Source of the DNA: Kalymmatonema hyalinum WJT4-NPBG1
Lineage (GTDB): Bacteria; Cyanobacteriota; Cyanobacteriia; Cyanobacteriales; Nostocaceae
DNA length: 44,320 nt
NCBI GenBank assembly: GCA_019359075.1
Contig: JAHHIB010000074.1
Span: 1 to 44,320 of the forward strand
Reading direction: 5' to 3'
Below are positions 8,644-17,810 of the stretch, piece by piece. Each line of letters opens with the position of its first letter. The first letter of the stretch is position 1. Under the pieces are notes generated by a model. The model did not search any database and had not been told where the DNA came from. It saw only the letters and a program-made list of their open reading frames with translations. Position numbers and translations under genes: made by a program.

Positions 8644-10668
8644 CTACACAAGGAAGTCTAGACATTTGCCCACGTGTTCGTAGTAATCCAAATATTCTTC
8701 TCGAGTAACTTCCCATGCCATGCTACTATCAGATCCAGGATGTGAAACACTGTTTGAGTTTCTACGATCAAATAAGTTTCTTATCTTTATGCATATTTCA
8801 TGCGGAACGCTTTTAGAATAAAGAAATTTGACTACATCGTTAACATCATAGTCTTTTTTATTTGCTTTCTCGTGTTTTATGCATAAAGCATGTATTTCAT
8901 TAACTAGGTGATTAAGTGCCACAGAATAGGAACCAGTTCTTTCGCTTAAAACCCTTAATCGAGTTTGCTCAATTACATCGGGCATTTCTGATATTTTTCT
9001 CATTTGCATACAGGTCAAACCATAATATCCAGGTTTATCACAATTTAATTGTGCATCCATAAAAATATTAACAATATCTTGCATATGAATATTTTCTTTA
9101 AGTTTTAAGAGTAAATCATCGTCGCTAAAATCAGTTTGACAAAGAAATTTAATAATTAAATCAGCATCACTTGTAGTAATGATTCTTTTTTGTAAATAAA
9201 ATTTTTTAAAGTTTTTTATTGCTGTTTCATCGGTTAGAAGTATAACTAAAATTTCCAGGGGTTGGACTTTAATTAGATCAAAGTTAAAATCTTTGAATAT
9301 CTCCTTAATTTTTTTCTTGTTTACAGGTTTATCAAGTATCTGTTCTACTCTCTTATCAAAGACTTCTTGAAGAATTTCTTCTTGAGCTGATCTCTCTCCT
9401 ATAAAATAATCTTCTACTCTTGATTTTTTAATATTTCTTAACTCTTGAAATATTTTATTGAGTTTATCTTGTGGGTTCTTAATAGTCTGGTCAATATTTT
9501 TACTTTTATCCTGATCTTCTTGGTTCTCTCGATTAAGCTTGATATATTCGTCGCTTGGTGATAATTTTCGTATGTTTCTAAGAAGTTCTTCCTTCTCTTC
9601 ATTTCTTGCTAAACGGTACAATCTTGTTTTTAGATTTAACTTAAGACTTAGCTTGCTGTACAAAACTTCTGCAATTTGAGATCCTATTAAATGAAGAAAT
9701 ACTCCTTGACGCTCCTGTTCAATGCCCTGCCTAAAAGTTATTGAAATATATATGTCATCGGTGTAACGAATAATTTTATGTGAATCTATAACATCTCTAT
9801 TTTTTTTCAAAATGTCATCTATGAATAAGTCCCCAAATACCAAATATAAATATCCAATAAAACTAGATATTATATTGTTATCTGATTGAGGAATACCAGA
9901 TTTGCCATTTGCTATAGATTGAAAGAAGCAAATAATTTGCTCTCTTGTAAAAAGGTCATAAGCCATATTCACTTGCACACTGGGTTTGATAAAGATATGT
10001 AAAAGATGCAATAGTCTTGGCATGGACAACTCATTAAAATAATTCTCAATATCAAGTTTGAGAATCACTTTATCTTGTGTTTCAGAAATAGTTTCTTCCT
10101 TGATTTTTGATTTGAATAGTTCATGAAAATTTCGGTAATAAATGTTTTTAGATGTAATTTGGATTTTATCCTTCTAACTAAGATTACCACCATAAAAAGC
10201 TTCTATCGTTTCTATTTTTTTGTAGTTTTCAACTAAAAACTCTTGTGAGAGCTTCAGTAAGTAAAGCCCAACGGCATAGTATATTGTTCGCATTGGATAT
10301 GTAAAAAATTTATAGTCTCTAAGCCCGAGACCTGGTTTAGGTATAACATAAGAAAATACAGCAAATTCTTTCTTTAAGCCGTAAAAGAGACTACTTTGTA
10401 TTTTTGTCTTAAAATATTCTTGTGAATCAAGATTTAAACACGCTACATCAAGCTTTTCATAGTCAAAAATACTTAAAGTATTATAATGTCTATTAGTTTG
10501 CTTCTGTTTAATTTGAAAATTTAAAAGTTTTAGAGCATCTTGCCAATATTCATATTTTATGAAGTAGCCAAGTTGCGTTTTAATTCTATCTGTCATGCGT
10601 GTTGGTCTAATAGGACTGAATTCTCTAAGGTTTCTAGGGTCTATAGGATAATTTCTGAAATCAAGCAA
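8644..10668 (-). pseudogene. AbiA-like defence reverse transcriptase with C-terminal HEPN motif, split by an in-frame TAG
   Basis: The reading frame runs from a TTG at 10668 to 8644 with one internal stop, TAG at 10176-10174 (codon 165). Both sides are in the same frame and the bridge (codons 166-200) reads as RT-like protein. Motifs: VIPKPGLGLRDYKF (early RT region), FYGGNL just before the stop, LKLDIENYF with catalytic Asp206, GIPQSDN (about 258-264), and the catalytic YTDD at 302-305. After a long helical middle, the C-terminus has R636-x6-H643 in RRNSNSVSHPG, a HEPN-nuclease-like motif. This order matches the Abi/UG defence RTs, notably AbiA. The downstream part has a GTG at 10068 but no Shine-Dalgarno and lacks the early RT motifs. 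The gene is visibly AT-rich against its neighbours, suggesting transfer. A nonsense-mutated gene is most likely; readthrough or a sequencing error remain possible. Confidence 0.8.
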
Positions 10669-10752
10669 TTTTATTCCAGCATCTCTAGCATCACAGAACG
10701 TATGCCCTCAGTTAAATAGGATAATTTCTGAAATCAAGCAACTTTATTCCAG
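10643..10752. repeat. 37-bp direct repeat of the RT gene 5' end, 73 bp apart
   Basis: Positions 10643-10679 and 10716-10752 are identical at 36 of 37 bases (t/c difference at the 28th base of the repeat). The inner copy covers the TTG start and the first residues LLDFRNYPI; the outer copy repeats the same start and residues and then runs into TAA. It looks like a 73-bp tandem duplication at the gene start that has since diverged in the spacer. Confidence 0.85.
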
Positions 10753-10837
10753 GATACTCATTTATTGTAAATGTTTATACGTTAACATTGGCTTTAAGCG
10801 AGGTAGGGTGGGCTATGCCCACCACAACCTTTTCACC

Positions 10838-11023
10838 TTACACCTTAAACTTCTCCGTAATCCGCTGCATCGCCTCCTGTACATTCTCCCGACTATTAAA
10901 AGCTGAAATACGGAAGTAGTCTTCACCCGCTGCACCAAAACCTGAACCGGGCGTACCTACGACATTCATGGTGTGCAGTAACTTATCGAAGAAATCCGAA
11001 CTGGACAAACGATTGGGCGTTTT
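10838..11023 (-). pseudogene. Relic of a second dapL gene: C-terminal 61 codons only
   Basis: Translation of this stretch matches residues 351-411 of the intact DapL encoded just to the right: 52 of 61 residues agree, including [14 protein letters not shown] and [13 protein letters not shown]. The match stops at KTP; the open frame continues a further 27 codons upstream to 11104 but that part is unrelated to DapL. All the active-site lysine region is missing, so it cannot be an enzyme. The divergence shows this is not a fresh duplication. It may be the remains of a second dapL copy or the old 3' end displaced by an insertion. Confidence 0.88.
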
Positions 11024-11202
11024 CAGTTCCCGTGAAAAGCCACGTCTGGGAAGAGCGATCGCCATTTGTCCAACACCAATAATTATGGTAGTAATTACTC
11101 TCACTAAATAGTATAAACTTTTGTTTTTTGTACGGTTGGTGCGAAAAGCTATAGGAATTACTTAATAAATATATTAAGTCAATTCTTATACCTATAAGAA
11201 AT

Positions 11203-11433
11203 ATGAGAAAACGAAAACGCGACCAAATTAAGCAATTCGTACTAACTCATCTTGGCGCAAACTCTCCACCTAACCGTAGACGCAAGAGAAGAAAGGTTGC
11301 TCGATACGTTGCCTACAAGATATTGGGGCTAGAGACAGAAGAAGGACGGCTAAATGACTCGTATAAATCTCTAGAAACAAATGACGAGACGGATTGTATT
11401 TATTGGGAAATAATGCGACAAATGTCAAAATAA
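11203..11433 (+). CDS. Small basic hypothetical protein
   Basis: A 76-residue ORF starting ATG, unrecognised. The first half is strongly basic (MRKRKRDQIKQF, then PPNRRRKRRKVARYV), the second half acidic (LETEEGRL, LETNDETDC). A charge-split of this sort suits a nucleic-acid-binding small protein, but no family can be named. It lies alone between the dapL relic and dapL on the opposite strand, in the accessory islet. No clear Shine-Dalgarno precedes it. It could be spurious. Confidence 0.4.
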   Translation: MRKRKRDQIKQFVLTHLGANSPPNRRRKRRKVARYVAYKILGLETEEGRLNDSYKSLETNDETDCIYWEIMRQMSK

Positions 11434-11477
11434 TTCAGTTGTGTCATTTTACTGAAAACAACCAAACAAGCTTAGAT

Positions 11478-11511
11478 TTTCGCCCCTTCAAGAAAACCTG
11501 GAGGGGCGAAA
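11478..11511. terminator. Hairpin downstream of dapL
   Basis: Perfect 10-bp arms TTTCGCCCCT (11478-11487) and AGGGGCGAAA (11502-11511) with a 14-base loop, located 56-89 bases past the dapL stop. The only T/A run is inside the arms. It may end dapL transcription; assignment is by position and shape only. Confidence 0.45.
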
Positions 11512-11566
11512 GGATATCTATGTCTACTCCTTGGAATAGCGATCGCCCAAGATTCTTAAATCAAAG

Positions 11567-12802
11567 CTATGTTGTAAAGCGCTCTGTAATTCGCTGCATC
11601 GCCTCCTCCACATTCTCCCGACTATTAAAAGCGGAAATACGGAAGTAACCTTCACCGGCTGCACCAAACCCAGAACCAGGTGTGCCTACAACATTGCAGG
11701 TGTGCAGCAACTTATCGAAGAAATCCCAACTGGACAGAGCATGGGGTGTTTTCACCCAAACATATGGCGCATTCTCACCGCCAAAAACTCCTAATCCTGC
11801 ATCTGTGAGTTTCTTACAGATAATTTTGGCGTTTTCAAGATAAAAGTTGACTAATTCCTTAATTTGTGCTTTTCCTTCCTCAGAGTAAACCGCTTCGGCT
11901 CCGCGTTGCACTATATAGGACACGCCATTGAACTTGGTGGACTGGCGGCGATTCCACAGCTTCCACAGTTCTACATCGGAACCATCGGCTGCTTTTGCTG
12001 TCAGGTTCTTCGGTACGACTGTAAGCGCACAGCGAGTGCCGGTAAAGCCTGCATTCTTGGAGAAGGAGCGAAACTCAATCGCACACTCCCTTGCTCCTTC
12101 TATTTCGTAGATGGAGTGGGGAATTTCTGGATCGGTGATGTAGGCTTCGTAAGCTGCATCGAAGAAAATGATGGAGCCATTTGCTCTAGCATAATCTACC
12201 CATGCCTTCAGGTGTTCTTTAGAGGCGACGGCTCCTGTGGGGTTATTGGGGAAGCAGAGGTAAATTAAATCGACTTTTTGAGAAGGAATTTCGGCAGTGA
12301 AGTTGTTCTCAGCCGTAATTGGTAAATAAACTAAGCCCTCGAACTCGCCCTTATCGTTGGCGGCTCCAGTATTTCCCGCCATCACGTTTGTGTCCACATA
12401 CACCGGATAAACGGGGTCTGTAACAGCGATGATGTTGTCGTTGCCAAAGATGTCGAGAATATTGCCCGTGTCGCATTTGGAACCGTCCGAGATGAAGATT
12501 TCAGATGCATCAACCTCGCACCCCCGCGCTTGGAAATCTTGTGCCGCAATTTTCTCCCGCAACCAAGCATAACCTTGCTCTGGACCATAACCCTGAAAGG
12601 TAGCGCGATCGCCCATTTCTTCAACCGCCTTAATCATAGCTGTGCGGCAAGCTTCCGGCAGTGGTTCTGTAACGTCACCAATCCCGAGCTTGATGATTTT
12701 AGCATTACTGTTAGCTTCGGCGAAGGCATTCACCCGTCGCGCAATTTCGGGAAATAAATATCCTGCTTTCAGCTTGAGGTAGTTGTCGTTAATCGTTGCC
12801 AT
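11567..12802 (-). CDS. dapL: LL-diaminopimelate aminotransferase
   Basis: This PLP enzyme converts tetrahydrodipicolinate directly to LL-diaminopimelate with glutamate as amino donor, the lysine/peptidoglycan route of cyanobacteria and plants. The protein is 411 residues, the usual length, starting [11 protein letters not shown]. The PLP lysine is K249 in [20 protein letters not shown] (184-190) and the Asp/Tyr pair in FFDAAYEAY are the other cofactor-site signatures. It is last in a minus-strand run after mtnC, with 180 bases between, so it probably has its own promoter. A degraded copy of its 3' end lies at 10838-11023. Confidence 0.97.
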   Translation of the reverse strand: MATINDNYLKLKAGYLFPEIARRVNAFAEANSNAKIIKLGIGDVTEPLPEACRTAMIKAVEEMGDRATFQGYGPEQGYAWLREKIAAQDFQARGCEVDASEIFISDGSKCDTGNILDIFGNDNIIAVTDPVYPVYVDTNVMAGNTGAANDKGEFEGLVYLPITAENNFTAEIPSQKVDLIYLCFPNNPTGAVASKEHLKAWVDYARANGSIIFFDAAYEAYITDPEIPHSIYEIEGARECAIEFRSFSKNAGFTGTRCALTVVPKNLTAKAADGSDVELWKLWNRRQSTKFNGVSYIVQRGAEAVYSEEGKAQIKELVNFYLENAKIICKKLTDAGLGVFGGENAPYVWVKTPHALSSWDFFDKLLHTCNVVGTPGSGFGAAGEGYFRISAFNSRENVEEAMQRITERFTT

Positions 12803-12982
12803 AGTCGTTTGTTACAAATGCCATAAATAAACAGCTTACTGCAATTGATATATGAGATTGGATGAATGATTTATTGAATCTAACTAGCAATTAACTATCT
12901 TGCAATCCATTGCATCGATACAGCTAATGCATAGCATCGATACATCTGTAAAGACAATCTTGAAAGAGCAGTACAAACCGAC

Positions 12983-13711
12983 TCAAACGCTATCGAAATT
13001 TTGAATCGCCACAAATCCTTCTGACTCCGACGAGTGATTCCCAAGTCGTACTGAAAAGAGCGTTTGCATTCCAGCACCCTGAGCAGCTTTCAACTCAGCA
13101 GTTACGTCCGAGATAAAGAGAATCTTTTCTGGCACCACTCCAATAGCATCGGCTATTTTGCGATAGCTTTCGGCTTCTCGTTTGGAACCAGTTTGGGTGT
13201 CAAAGTAACCGCGGATAAAACCAGTCAAATCTCCCTCCTCACTGTAGCGGAAGAGGAGTTTTTGCGCTTGGACACTGCCAGATGAGAAAATAAATAGCCG
13301 TTTGCCAGCAGTTGTCCAGCGTTCAAACGCGGGTTTTACGTCTGGAAATATCTGCGATCGCAATGTACCATCTCGATACCCTTGATCCCAAATCTTGCCC
13401 TGCAACGATTTTAACCCCGTTGATTTACGGTCAATGGCAATCAAATGGTGTATGTACGCAACAGCCGCCGTCGCCTCCGTTCCTTGCCAATCAGGAACTG
13501 ACAACCCCTGCGCCAAATCAGTTTCGTACTCTTGCCTTAACCATTGCAAATCGGTTTGCACCTCTGCTTGGTGCTGATGAGTTGTGAGAAAATCGGCTAC
13601 ATGGTCACGGGCAAACGGAAATAACACCCCAAAGACATAGTCAACTGGGGTAGTCGTGCCTTCAATATCCAGGAGGATAACGTCTGCTGTATCACAATAG
13701 GGTGCAGTCAT
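12983..13711 (-). CDS. mtnC: Acireductone synthase (enolase-phosphatase E1)
   Basis: A HAD-superfamily enzyme of the methionine salvage pathway that enolises and dephosphorylates 2,3-diketo-5-methylthiopentyl-1-phosphate. The 242-residue protein has the E1 form of HAD motif I, LLDIEGTTTPVDYV (about 13-26), motif II in FIFSSGSVQAQKLLF, the motif III lysine near GSKREAESYRKI, and motif IV ILFISDVTAELKAAQ. Length is normal. No other mtn gene is adjacent. Its 5' flank is made almost entirely of heptamer tandem repeats, leaving little room for a normal leader. Confidence 0.95.
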   Translation of the reverse strand: MTAPYCDTADVILLDIEGTTTPVDYVFGVLFPFARDHVADFLTTHQHQAEVQTDLQWLRQEYETDLAQGLSVPDWQGTEATAAVAYIHHLIAIDRKSTGLKSLQGKIWDQGYRDGTLRSQIFPDVKPAFERWTTAGKRLFIFSSGSVQAQKLLFRYSEEGDLTGFIRGYFDTQTGSKREAESYRKIADAIGVVPEKILFISDVTAELKAAQGAGMQTLFSVRLGNHSSESEGFVAIQNFDSV

Positions 13712-13724
13712 AGCTAAATCAGTG

Positions 13725-13790
13725 AACAGTTAACAGTTAACAGTTAACACTAACAACTGATAACTGATAACAGATAATTAATAACTGACA
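13725..13790. repeat. STRR heptamer array upstream of mtnC
   Basis: Three AACAGTT units (13725-13745) are followed by degenerate heptads of the AACTGAT type up to 13790. This is the short tandemly repeated sequence class common in Nostocales intergenic DNA. It fills the space between the mtnC start and the stop of the upstream pentapeptide gene. Confidence 0.85.
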
Positions 13791-13792
13791 AT

Positions 13793-14311
13793 TCAGCGAC
13801 ACCCCAAGCTGTCACGAGTTGAGACGCCTGTTACCGGATTGACTCCATCAGCACGATCGCACATCAACTTCGCCTCGTAGGTATCCAGGATTGCACCAGA
13901 AAAATCTGCCCCTGTAATCACCGCATTGAAGAAGCGACTGCTGGTGAGAATAGCATCGGTAAAATTGGCGTCCTTTAAATTGGCTTCAGCAAAAATGACG
14001 CGATCGGCAAATGTTCCCGAAAGATTCGCTCCGCTTAAGTCTGCTTTAAAAAACGACCCCTTGGTGATAATTGTTGCACTGAGATTCGCTCCTTGGAAAT
14101 TTGCCTCCTGCATATTCGCACCTGCAAAGGACGTTCCGTGTAAATCTTTATTGGAAAAATTTTGATATCGCAAGTCGGCAAAAGTATAGTTGACGGTGTT
14201 TTCCTGTGCTAGAACACCAGGGGTATTTACGAGGAACCAGCCAAGAGTCAGCCAAAGGAGGAACACGGCACCGCAAATAGAGTTTAACCAAGTTTTAACT
14301 TTCTGCATCAT
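13793..14311 (-). CDS. Exported pentapeptide-repeat protein, thylakoid-lumen type
   Basis: A 172-residue protein with a hydrophobic N-terminal signal ([14 protein letters not shown]) and a likely cleavage after VLAQ at about residue 36. It then has about 17 A(D/N)LXX repeats (for example [17 protein letters not shown]), which form a right-handed quadrilateral helix. The tail carries two cysteines (LMCDRADG and DSLGCR), as in plant lumenal pentapeptide proteins of the TL15/TL17 kind, where they form a disulphide. Molecular role unknown. It follows ttcA by 34 bases on the same strand and may be co-transcribed with it. Confidence 0.85.
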   Translation of the reverse strand: MMQKVKTWLNSICGAVFLLWLTLGWFLVNTPGVLAQENTVNYTFADLRYQNFSNKDLHGTSFAGANMQEANFQGANLSATIITKGSFFKADLSGANLSGTFADRVIFAEANLKDANFTDAILTSSRFFNAVITGADFSGAILDTYEAKLMCDRADGVNPVTGVSTRDSLGCR

Positions 14312-14345
14312 TGATAGTCTCCCGAATGCATCATCATTTCAGATA

Positions 14346-15173
14346 CTACCCTTCGGCATAGCTTGATTGAGCGTCCTGCTTTGTACTCAAGCTCGCAAAA
14401 TCGAATAACTGGGTATCGGCGAGATGAGATGGGCAAACATTCTGAAGGCTACTAAATAAACTCTCAATCCTACCTGGATTTTCTTTTTCCCACGCTTGCA
14501 GCATCTGCTTGATTTGTGTTCGTTGTAGGTTCTCTTGAGAACCGCAAAGGTTGCATGGAATAATAGGAAATTGTCTGAGCTTCGCGTATTGCTCAATGTC
14601 ATGCTCGGAACAGTATGCTAGTGGTCGAATGACTACGTGTTGGCTGTCGTCACTCAAAAGCTTTGGTGGCATCGCTTTGAGTTTTCCTGCATGGAACATA
14701 TTCAGAAACAAGGTTTCCACGATGTCATCCCGATGATGTCCTAGTGCAATTTTCGTAGCGCCTTCTTCGCTGGCGATACGGTAAAGAATAGCACGCCGCA
14801 AGCGTGAACATAAACCACACATCGTCTTTCCTTCTGGAATAACGCGTGTCACAATGCTGTAGGTATCTTCTTCTACTATCCTGTAAGGTACTCCCAGTGA
14901 TTCCAAATATTCTGGCAACACGTGTTTTGGAAAACCTGGTTGTTTTTGGTCTAGGTTCACCGCGAGAATCTCGAAGTTCACTGGGGCTTTGCGCTGGAGG
15001 GTGAGCAGCAAATCAAGCATGGTGTAGGAATCTTTACCACCAGATAGGCATACCATGAGGCGATCGCCATCCGAAATCATGTTGTAATCACCGATAGCCT
15101 TTCCTACCAAACTACGCAGGTGTATCTCCAGCTTTTTCAAGGTTTTGGAAGTTAAAACCTCCGTTGCTTCCAT
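14346..15173 (-). CDS. ttcA: tRNA 2-thiocytidine synthetase TtcA
   Basis: An ATP-dependent iron-sulphur enzyme that thiolates cytidine 32 in tRNA. The PP-loop [11 protein letters not shown] (about 44-54) activates the base. Two CxxC pairs, CGLCSRLRR and CNLCGSQ, supply the cluster ligands, and [11 protein letters not shown] is the family motif between them. At 275 residues it is close to family length. It starts the minus-strand group ttcA - pentapeptide - mtnC and is divergent from the glycosyltransferase, with only 56 bases between the two starts. Confidence 0.93.
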   Translation of the reverse strand: MEATEVLTSKTLKKLEIHLRSLVGKAIGDYNMISDGDRLMVCLSGGKDSYTMLDLLLTLQRKAPVNFEILAVNLDQKQPGFPKHVLPEYLESLGVPYRIVEEDTYSIVTRVIPEGKTMCGLCSRLRRAILYRIASEEGATKIALGHHRDDIVETLFLNMFHAGKLKAMPPKLLSDDSQHVVIRPLAYCSEHDIEQYAKLRQFPIIPCNLCGSQENLQRTQIKQMLQAWEKENPGRIESLFSSLQNVCPSHLADTQLFDFASLSTKQDAQSSYAEG

Positions 15174-15229
15174 GAAATATCCCTCTGTTTTACGATTCTA
15201 AGAACAAATATAAGGAGAAAGACTTAACA

Positions 15230-15934
15230 TTGTCAGAAATCTTGACGCAAAATATCGACACTGCAAGAATTTCCATTATCATTCCGGTTCTTAATGAGGC
15301 AAGAAATATCAAACAAGCAGTCGCTAGCACTCAACCCAGCACAAATGTGGAAGTGATTGTGGTAGACGGCGGTTCAAATGATGGAACTGTGGAAATTGCT
15401 GAATTATTAGGTGTAAAGCTTATCTCTGCTCCTCGTGGTCGTGCTGCTCAAATGAATGCGGGTGCTTTGGCTGCAAGTGGAGAGATTCTGCTGTTTCTCC
15501 ATGCAGATAGCCGCTTAAGCGTTGAGTTTGATATCATCGTTCGCACCGCACTGCAACAACCTGGAGTTATGGCGGGTGCTTTTGCAGTCAGGATAGACGC
15601 ACAGCTATGGAGTTTGCGGTTAGTAGAATGGGGGGTGAATTGGCGATCGCGTTTTTTGCAAATGCCTTATGGAGATCAAGCCATTTTTGTGACAAAACAA
15701 ATATTTCACGGAATAGGTAAGTTTCCAGAAATCCCTATTATGGAAGACTTTGAACTTATCCGACGCTTAAGAAGGACTGGACAAATCACCATTATTAATG
15801 TACCTGTTTTGACATCTGCACGCCGATGGCTGAAAAACGGAGTTTTCAAAACCACCCTGATTAATCAAATCATTATTCTGGCTTATTTACTTGGTGTTTC
15901 TCCAAAGCGGATTGGAACCTGGTTCCGACAATAG
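15230..15934 (+). CDS. Family 2 glycosyltransferase (TIGR04283-like)
   Basis: A GT-A fold nucleotide-sugar transferase of 234 residues. ISIIIPVLNEARNI opens the Rossmann-like fold, VVDGGSNDGT is the UDP-binding loop, LFLHADSR carries the metal-binding DxD-like Asp, and IMEDFELIRRLRR is the acceptor-side ED motif. The overall pattern matches the TIGR04283 group, found near radical SAM or arsenosugar genes in other genomes; no such neighbour is present here. The start is a TTG with AAGGAG (15212-15217) 12 bases upstream. A hydrophobic C-terminal segment (INQIIILAYLLGV) suggests membrane contact. The acceptor is unknown. Confidence 0.85.
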   Translation: MSEILTQNIDTARISIIIPVLNEARNIKQAVASTQPSTNVEVIVVDGGSNDGTVEIAELLGVKLISAPRGRAAQMNAGALAASGEILLFLHADSRLSVEFDIIVRTALQQPGVMAGAFAVRIDAQLWSLRLVEWGVNWRSRFLQMPYGDQAIFVTKQIFHGIGKFPEIPIMEDFELIRRLRRTGQITIINVPVLTSARRWLKNGVFKTTLINQIIILAYLLGVSPKRIGTWFRQ

Positions 15935-16265
15935 AAATTAAGAAATATTTAAGCTCCACATCATATAAGTGTCGTATTCTTAGTTTGATATAGCGATTGG
16001 AGATATTGTCTGCAAAAGGTATTGAAATCATTGACTCAAAGTATAAGCAAATACTAGCAAATATTCTTAAATTGGAATTAGAGTATTAAAATTACATTCT
16101 TCCGTGTTTAGTAGAGAAATGCTTGGAAAATATTTGTCACTTTTTTAACTGACAAACAATTGCAAAGGTTGTCATCCTTCTGAAGTTAGCAATCTAGATT
16201 TTGCCCTGTGCAAAAGTAACAGCTATAAGGATTTTGCATTTTCAATTCTCAAAGGAGGTACACCA
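15935..16265 (+). promoter_or_regulatory. Upstream region of the MerA-like gene, with a strong ribosome binding site
   Basis: AT-rich DNA of 331 bases with no coding signal. The only clear element is AAAGGAGGT at 16251-16259, a near-perfect Shine-Dalgarno whose AGGAGG core ends 7 bases before the ATG at 16266. This is much stronger than the other sites in the window and fixes the start. Confidence 0.75.
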
Positions 16266-17810
16266 ATGTCAGAATTCCAAAGAGTTACAGTTCGCCCGAT
16301 GGATGAGTATAACCAGACATTGGTTTCTTACGTACATCCACAGGATTGGGTGAATCCTCAACCTGCTGATTATTACGACTTAGTGGTTATTGGTGCGGGT
16401 ACAGCAGGCTTGGTGGCGGCTGGAGGTGCAGCCCTTGTGGGTGTGGGTTTGAAAGTTGCCTTGATTGAAAAGCACCTTATGGGTGGGGATTGTTTGAATT
16501 TTGGTTGCGTACCATCAAAGAGCATTATCCGGTCTTCTCGGGTGGTTGGCGAAATGTGGAATGCAAAACAATATGGAATTCACGCACCCAAATATGTTGA
16601 TGTTGATTTTCCTGAAGTCATGACACGGATGCGACGCATAAGAGCCGGGATCAGCCATCATGACTCAGCCGTGCGCTTTCAAAAGATGGGGGTGGATGTC
16701 TTTTTAGGGAGCGCTCAATTTGTCAGCAACGATACGGTGGAAGTTGGCGACAAAACTCTTCGCTTTAAAAAAGCGGTGATAGCTACGGGAGCCAGACCGA
16801 TGTCACCTTCGATTCCAGGAATTGAAGAAGCGGGTTATCTGACCCATGAAACAGTGTTTTCTCTGATCCAAAAACCCCAAAGCTTGGTGGTGATTGGTGG
16901 TGGACCAATTGGCGGCGAATTGGCGCAGGCTTTTCGACGCTTAGGTTGTGAGGTGACACTTTTCCACAAAGGACCTCATATCCTCAATAAAGAAGATGCT
17001 GACGCAGCCGAGATTGTCCAAAAAGTCTTGATCCGCGAAGGAATTCGCTTAGTGCTGAATTGCCAGATACAGAAGGTGGAAAAGGGTAACGAGGGTAAAA
17101 CCGTTTACTTTACCTGTAATGGCAAGCAGGATGTTGTGACAGTTGATGACATTTTAGTAGGTACGGGACGCGCCCCAAATGTGGAAGGTCTGAATTTAGA
17201 AGCAGTCGGGGTAGAATACGACCAGCGCCGGGGTGTGATGGTGAATGATTACCTGCAAACCACGAATCCTAGGATTTTTGCAGCTGGGGATATCTGCATG
17301 AACTGGAAGTTTACCCATGCTGCTGATGCTGCAGCACGGATTGTGATTAGAAATGCACTGTTTTCTCCTTTTGGTTTGGGACGACAAAAACTCAGCAGTT
17401 TAATTATGCCTTGGGTCACTTATACTGATCCCGAGATTGCTCATGTCGGAATGTACGAACACCAGGCACAGGAAATGGGTATTGATGTAGCGACGATTAA
17501 AATACCATTTACTGATGTAGACCGAGCGATCGCCGATGGTGAAGAGGAAGGATTTGTCAAAATCCACCATCCAAAAGGGTCTGATAAAATTTTGGGCGCT
17601 ACCATTGTTGCCCGCCATGCGGGTGAGATGATTTCACAGATCACAACAGCAATTGTTCATAATATTGGCTTGAACAAGCTGAGTCAAGTGATTCATCCTT
17701 ACCCAACTCAAGCTGAAGCCATTAGGAAGGCTGCAGATGCTTACTATCTCTCGACTGCCCTCACACCAAATACCAAACGACTGTTAGCATGGGTGAAAAA
17801 GTTTTCCTGA
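16266..17810 (+). CDS. MerA-like FAD/NAD(P) disulphide oxidoreductase
   Basis: A 514-residue flavoprotein of the dihydrolipoamide dehydrogenase/mercuric reductase family. It shows the FAD-binding VIGAGTAGLVAA (about 41-52), the redox-active pair in GGDCLNFGCVPSKS (about 74-87), the NAD(P) loop VVIGGGPIGGELAQ, the second FAD motif IFAAGDIC, and the C-terminal HPYPTQAEA catalytic His-Glu. There is no N-terminal heavy-metal domain and no C-terminal vicinal CysCys, both needed by classical MerA. Mercury reduction is therefore doubtful and the physiological substrate is open. The N-terminus has about 35 residues before the FAD motif. No mer genes are nearby. Confidence 0.88.
   Translation: MSEFQRVTVRPMDEYNQTLVSYVHPQDWVNPQPADYYDLVVIGAGTAGLVAAGGAALVGVGLKVALIEKHLMGGDCLNFGCVPSKSIIRSSRVVGEMWNAKQYGIHAPKYVDVDFPEVMTRMRRIRAGISHHDSAVRFQKMGVDVFLGSAQFVSNDTVEVGDKTLRFKKAVIATGARPMSPSIPGIEEAGYLTHETVFSLIQKPQSLVVIGGGPIGGELAQAFRRLGCEVTLFHKGPHILNKEDADAAEIVQKVLIREGIRLVLNCQIQKVEKGNEGKTVYFTCNGKQDVVTVDDILVGTGRAPNVEGLNLEAVGVEYDQRRGVMVNDYLQTTNPRIFAAGDICMNWKFTHAADAAARIVIRNALFSPFGLGRQKLSSLIMPWVTYTDPEIAHVGMYEHQAQEMGIDVATIKIPFTDVDRAIADGEEEGFVKIHHPKGSDKILGATIVARHAGEMISQITTAIVHNIGLNKLSQVIHPYPTQAEAIRKAADAYYLSTALTPNTKRLLAWVKKFS

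Noticed and set aside
10838-11104. An intact 88-residue gene
   Set aside because: Only the last 61 codons match DapL and they lack the catalytic region; the preceding codons are unrelated, so it is a relic.
13725-13790. Regular repeats that could suggest a CRISPR array (also 35631-35672 and 28052-28200)
   Set aside because: Units are 7-11 bases with no spacers of constant length and no cas genes nearby.
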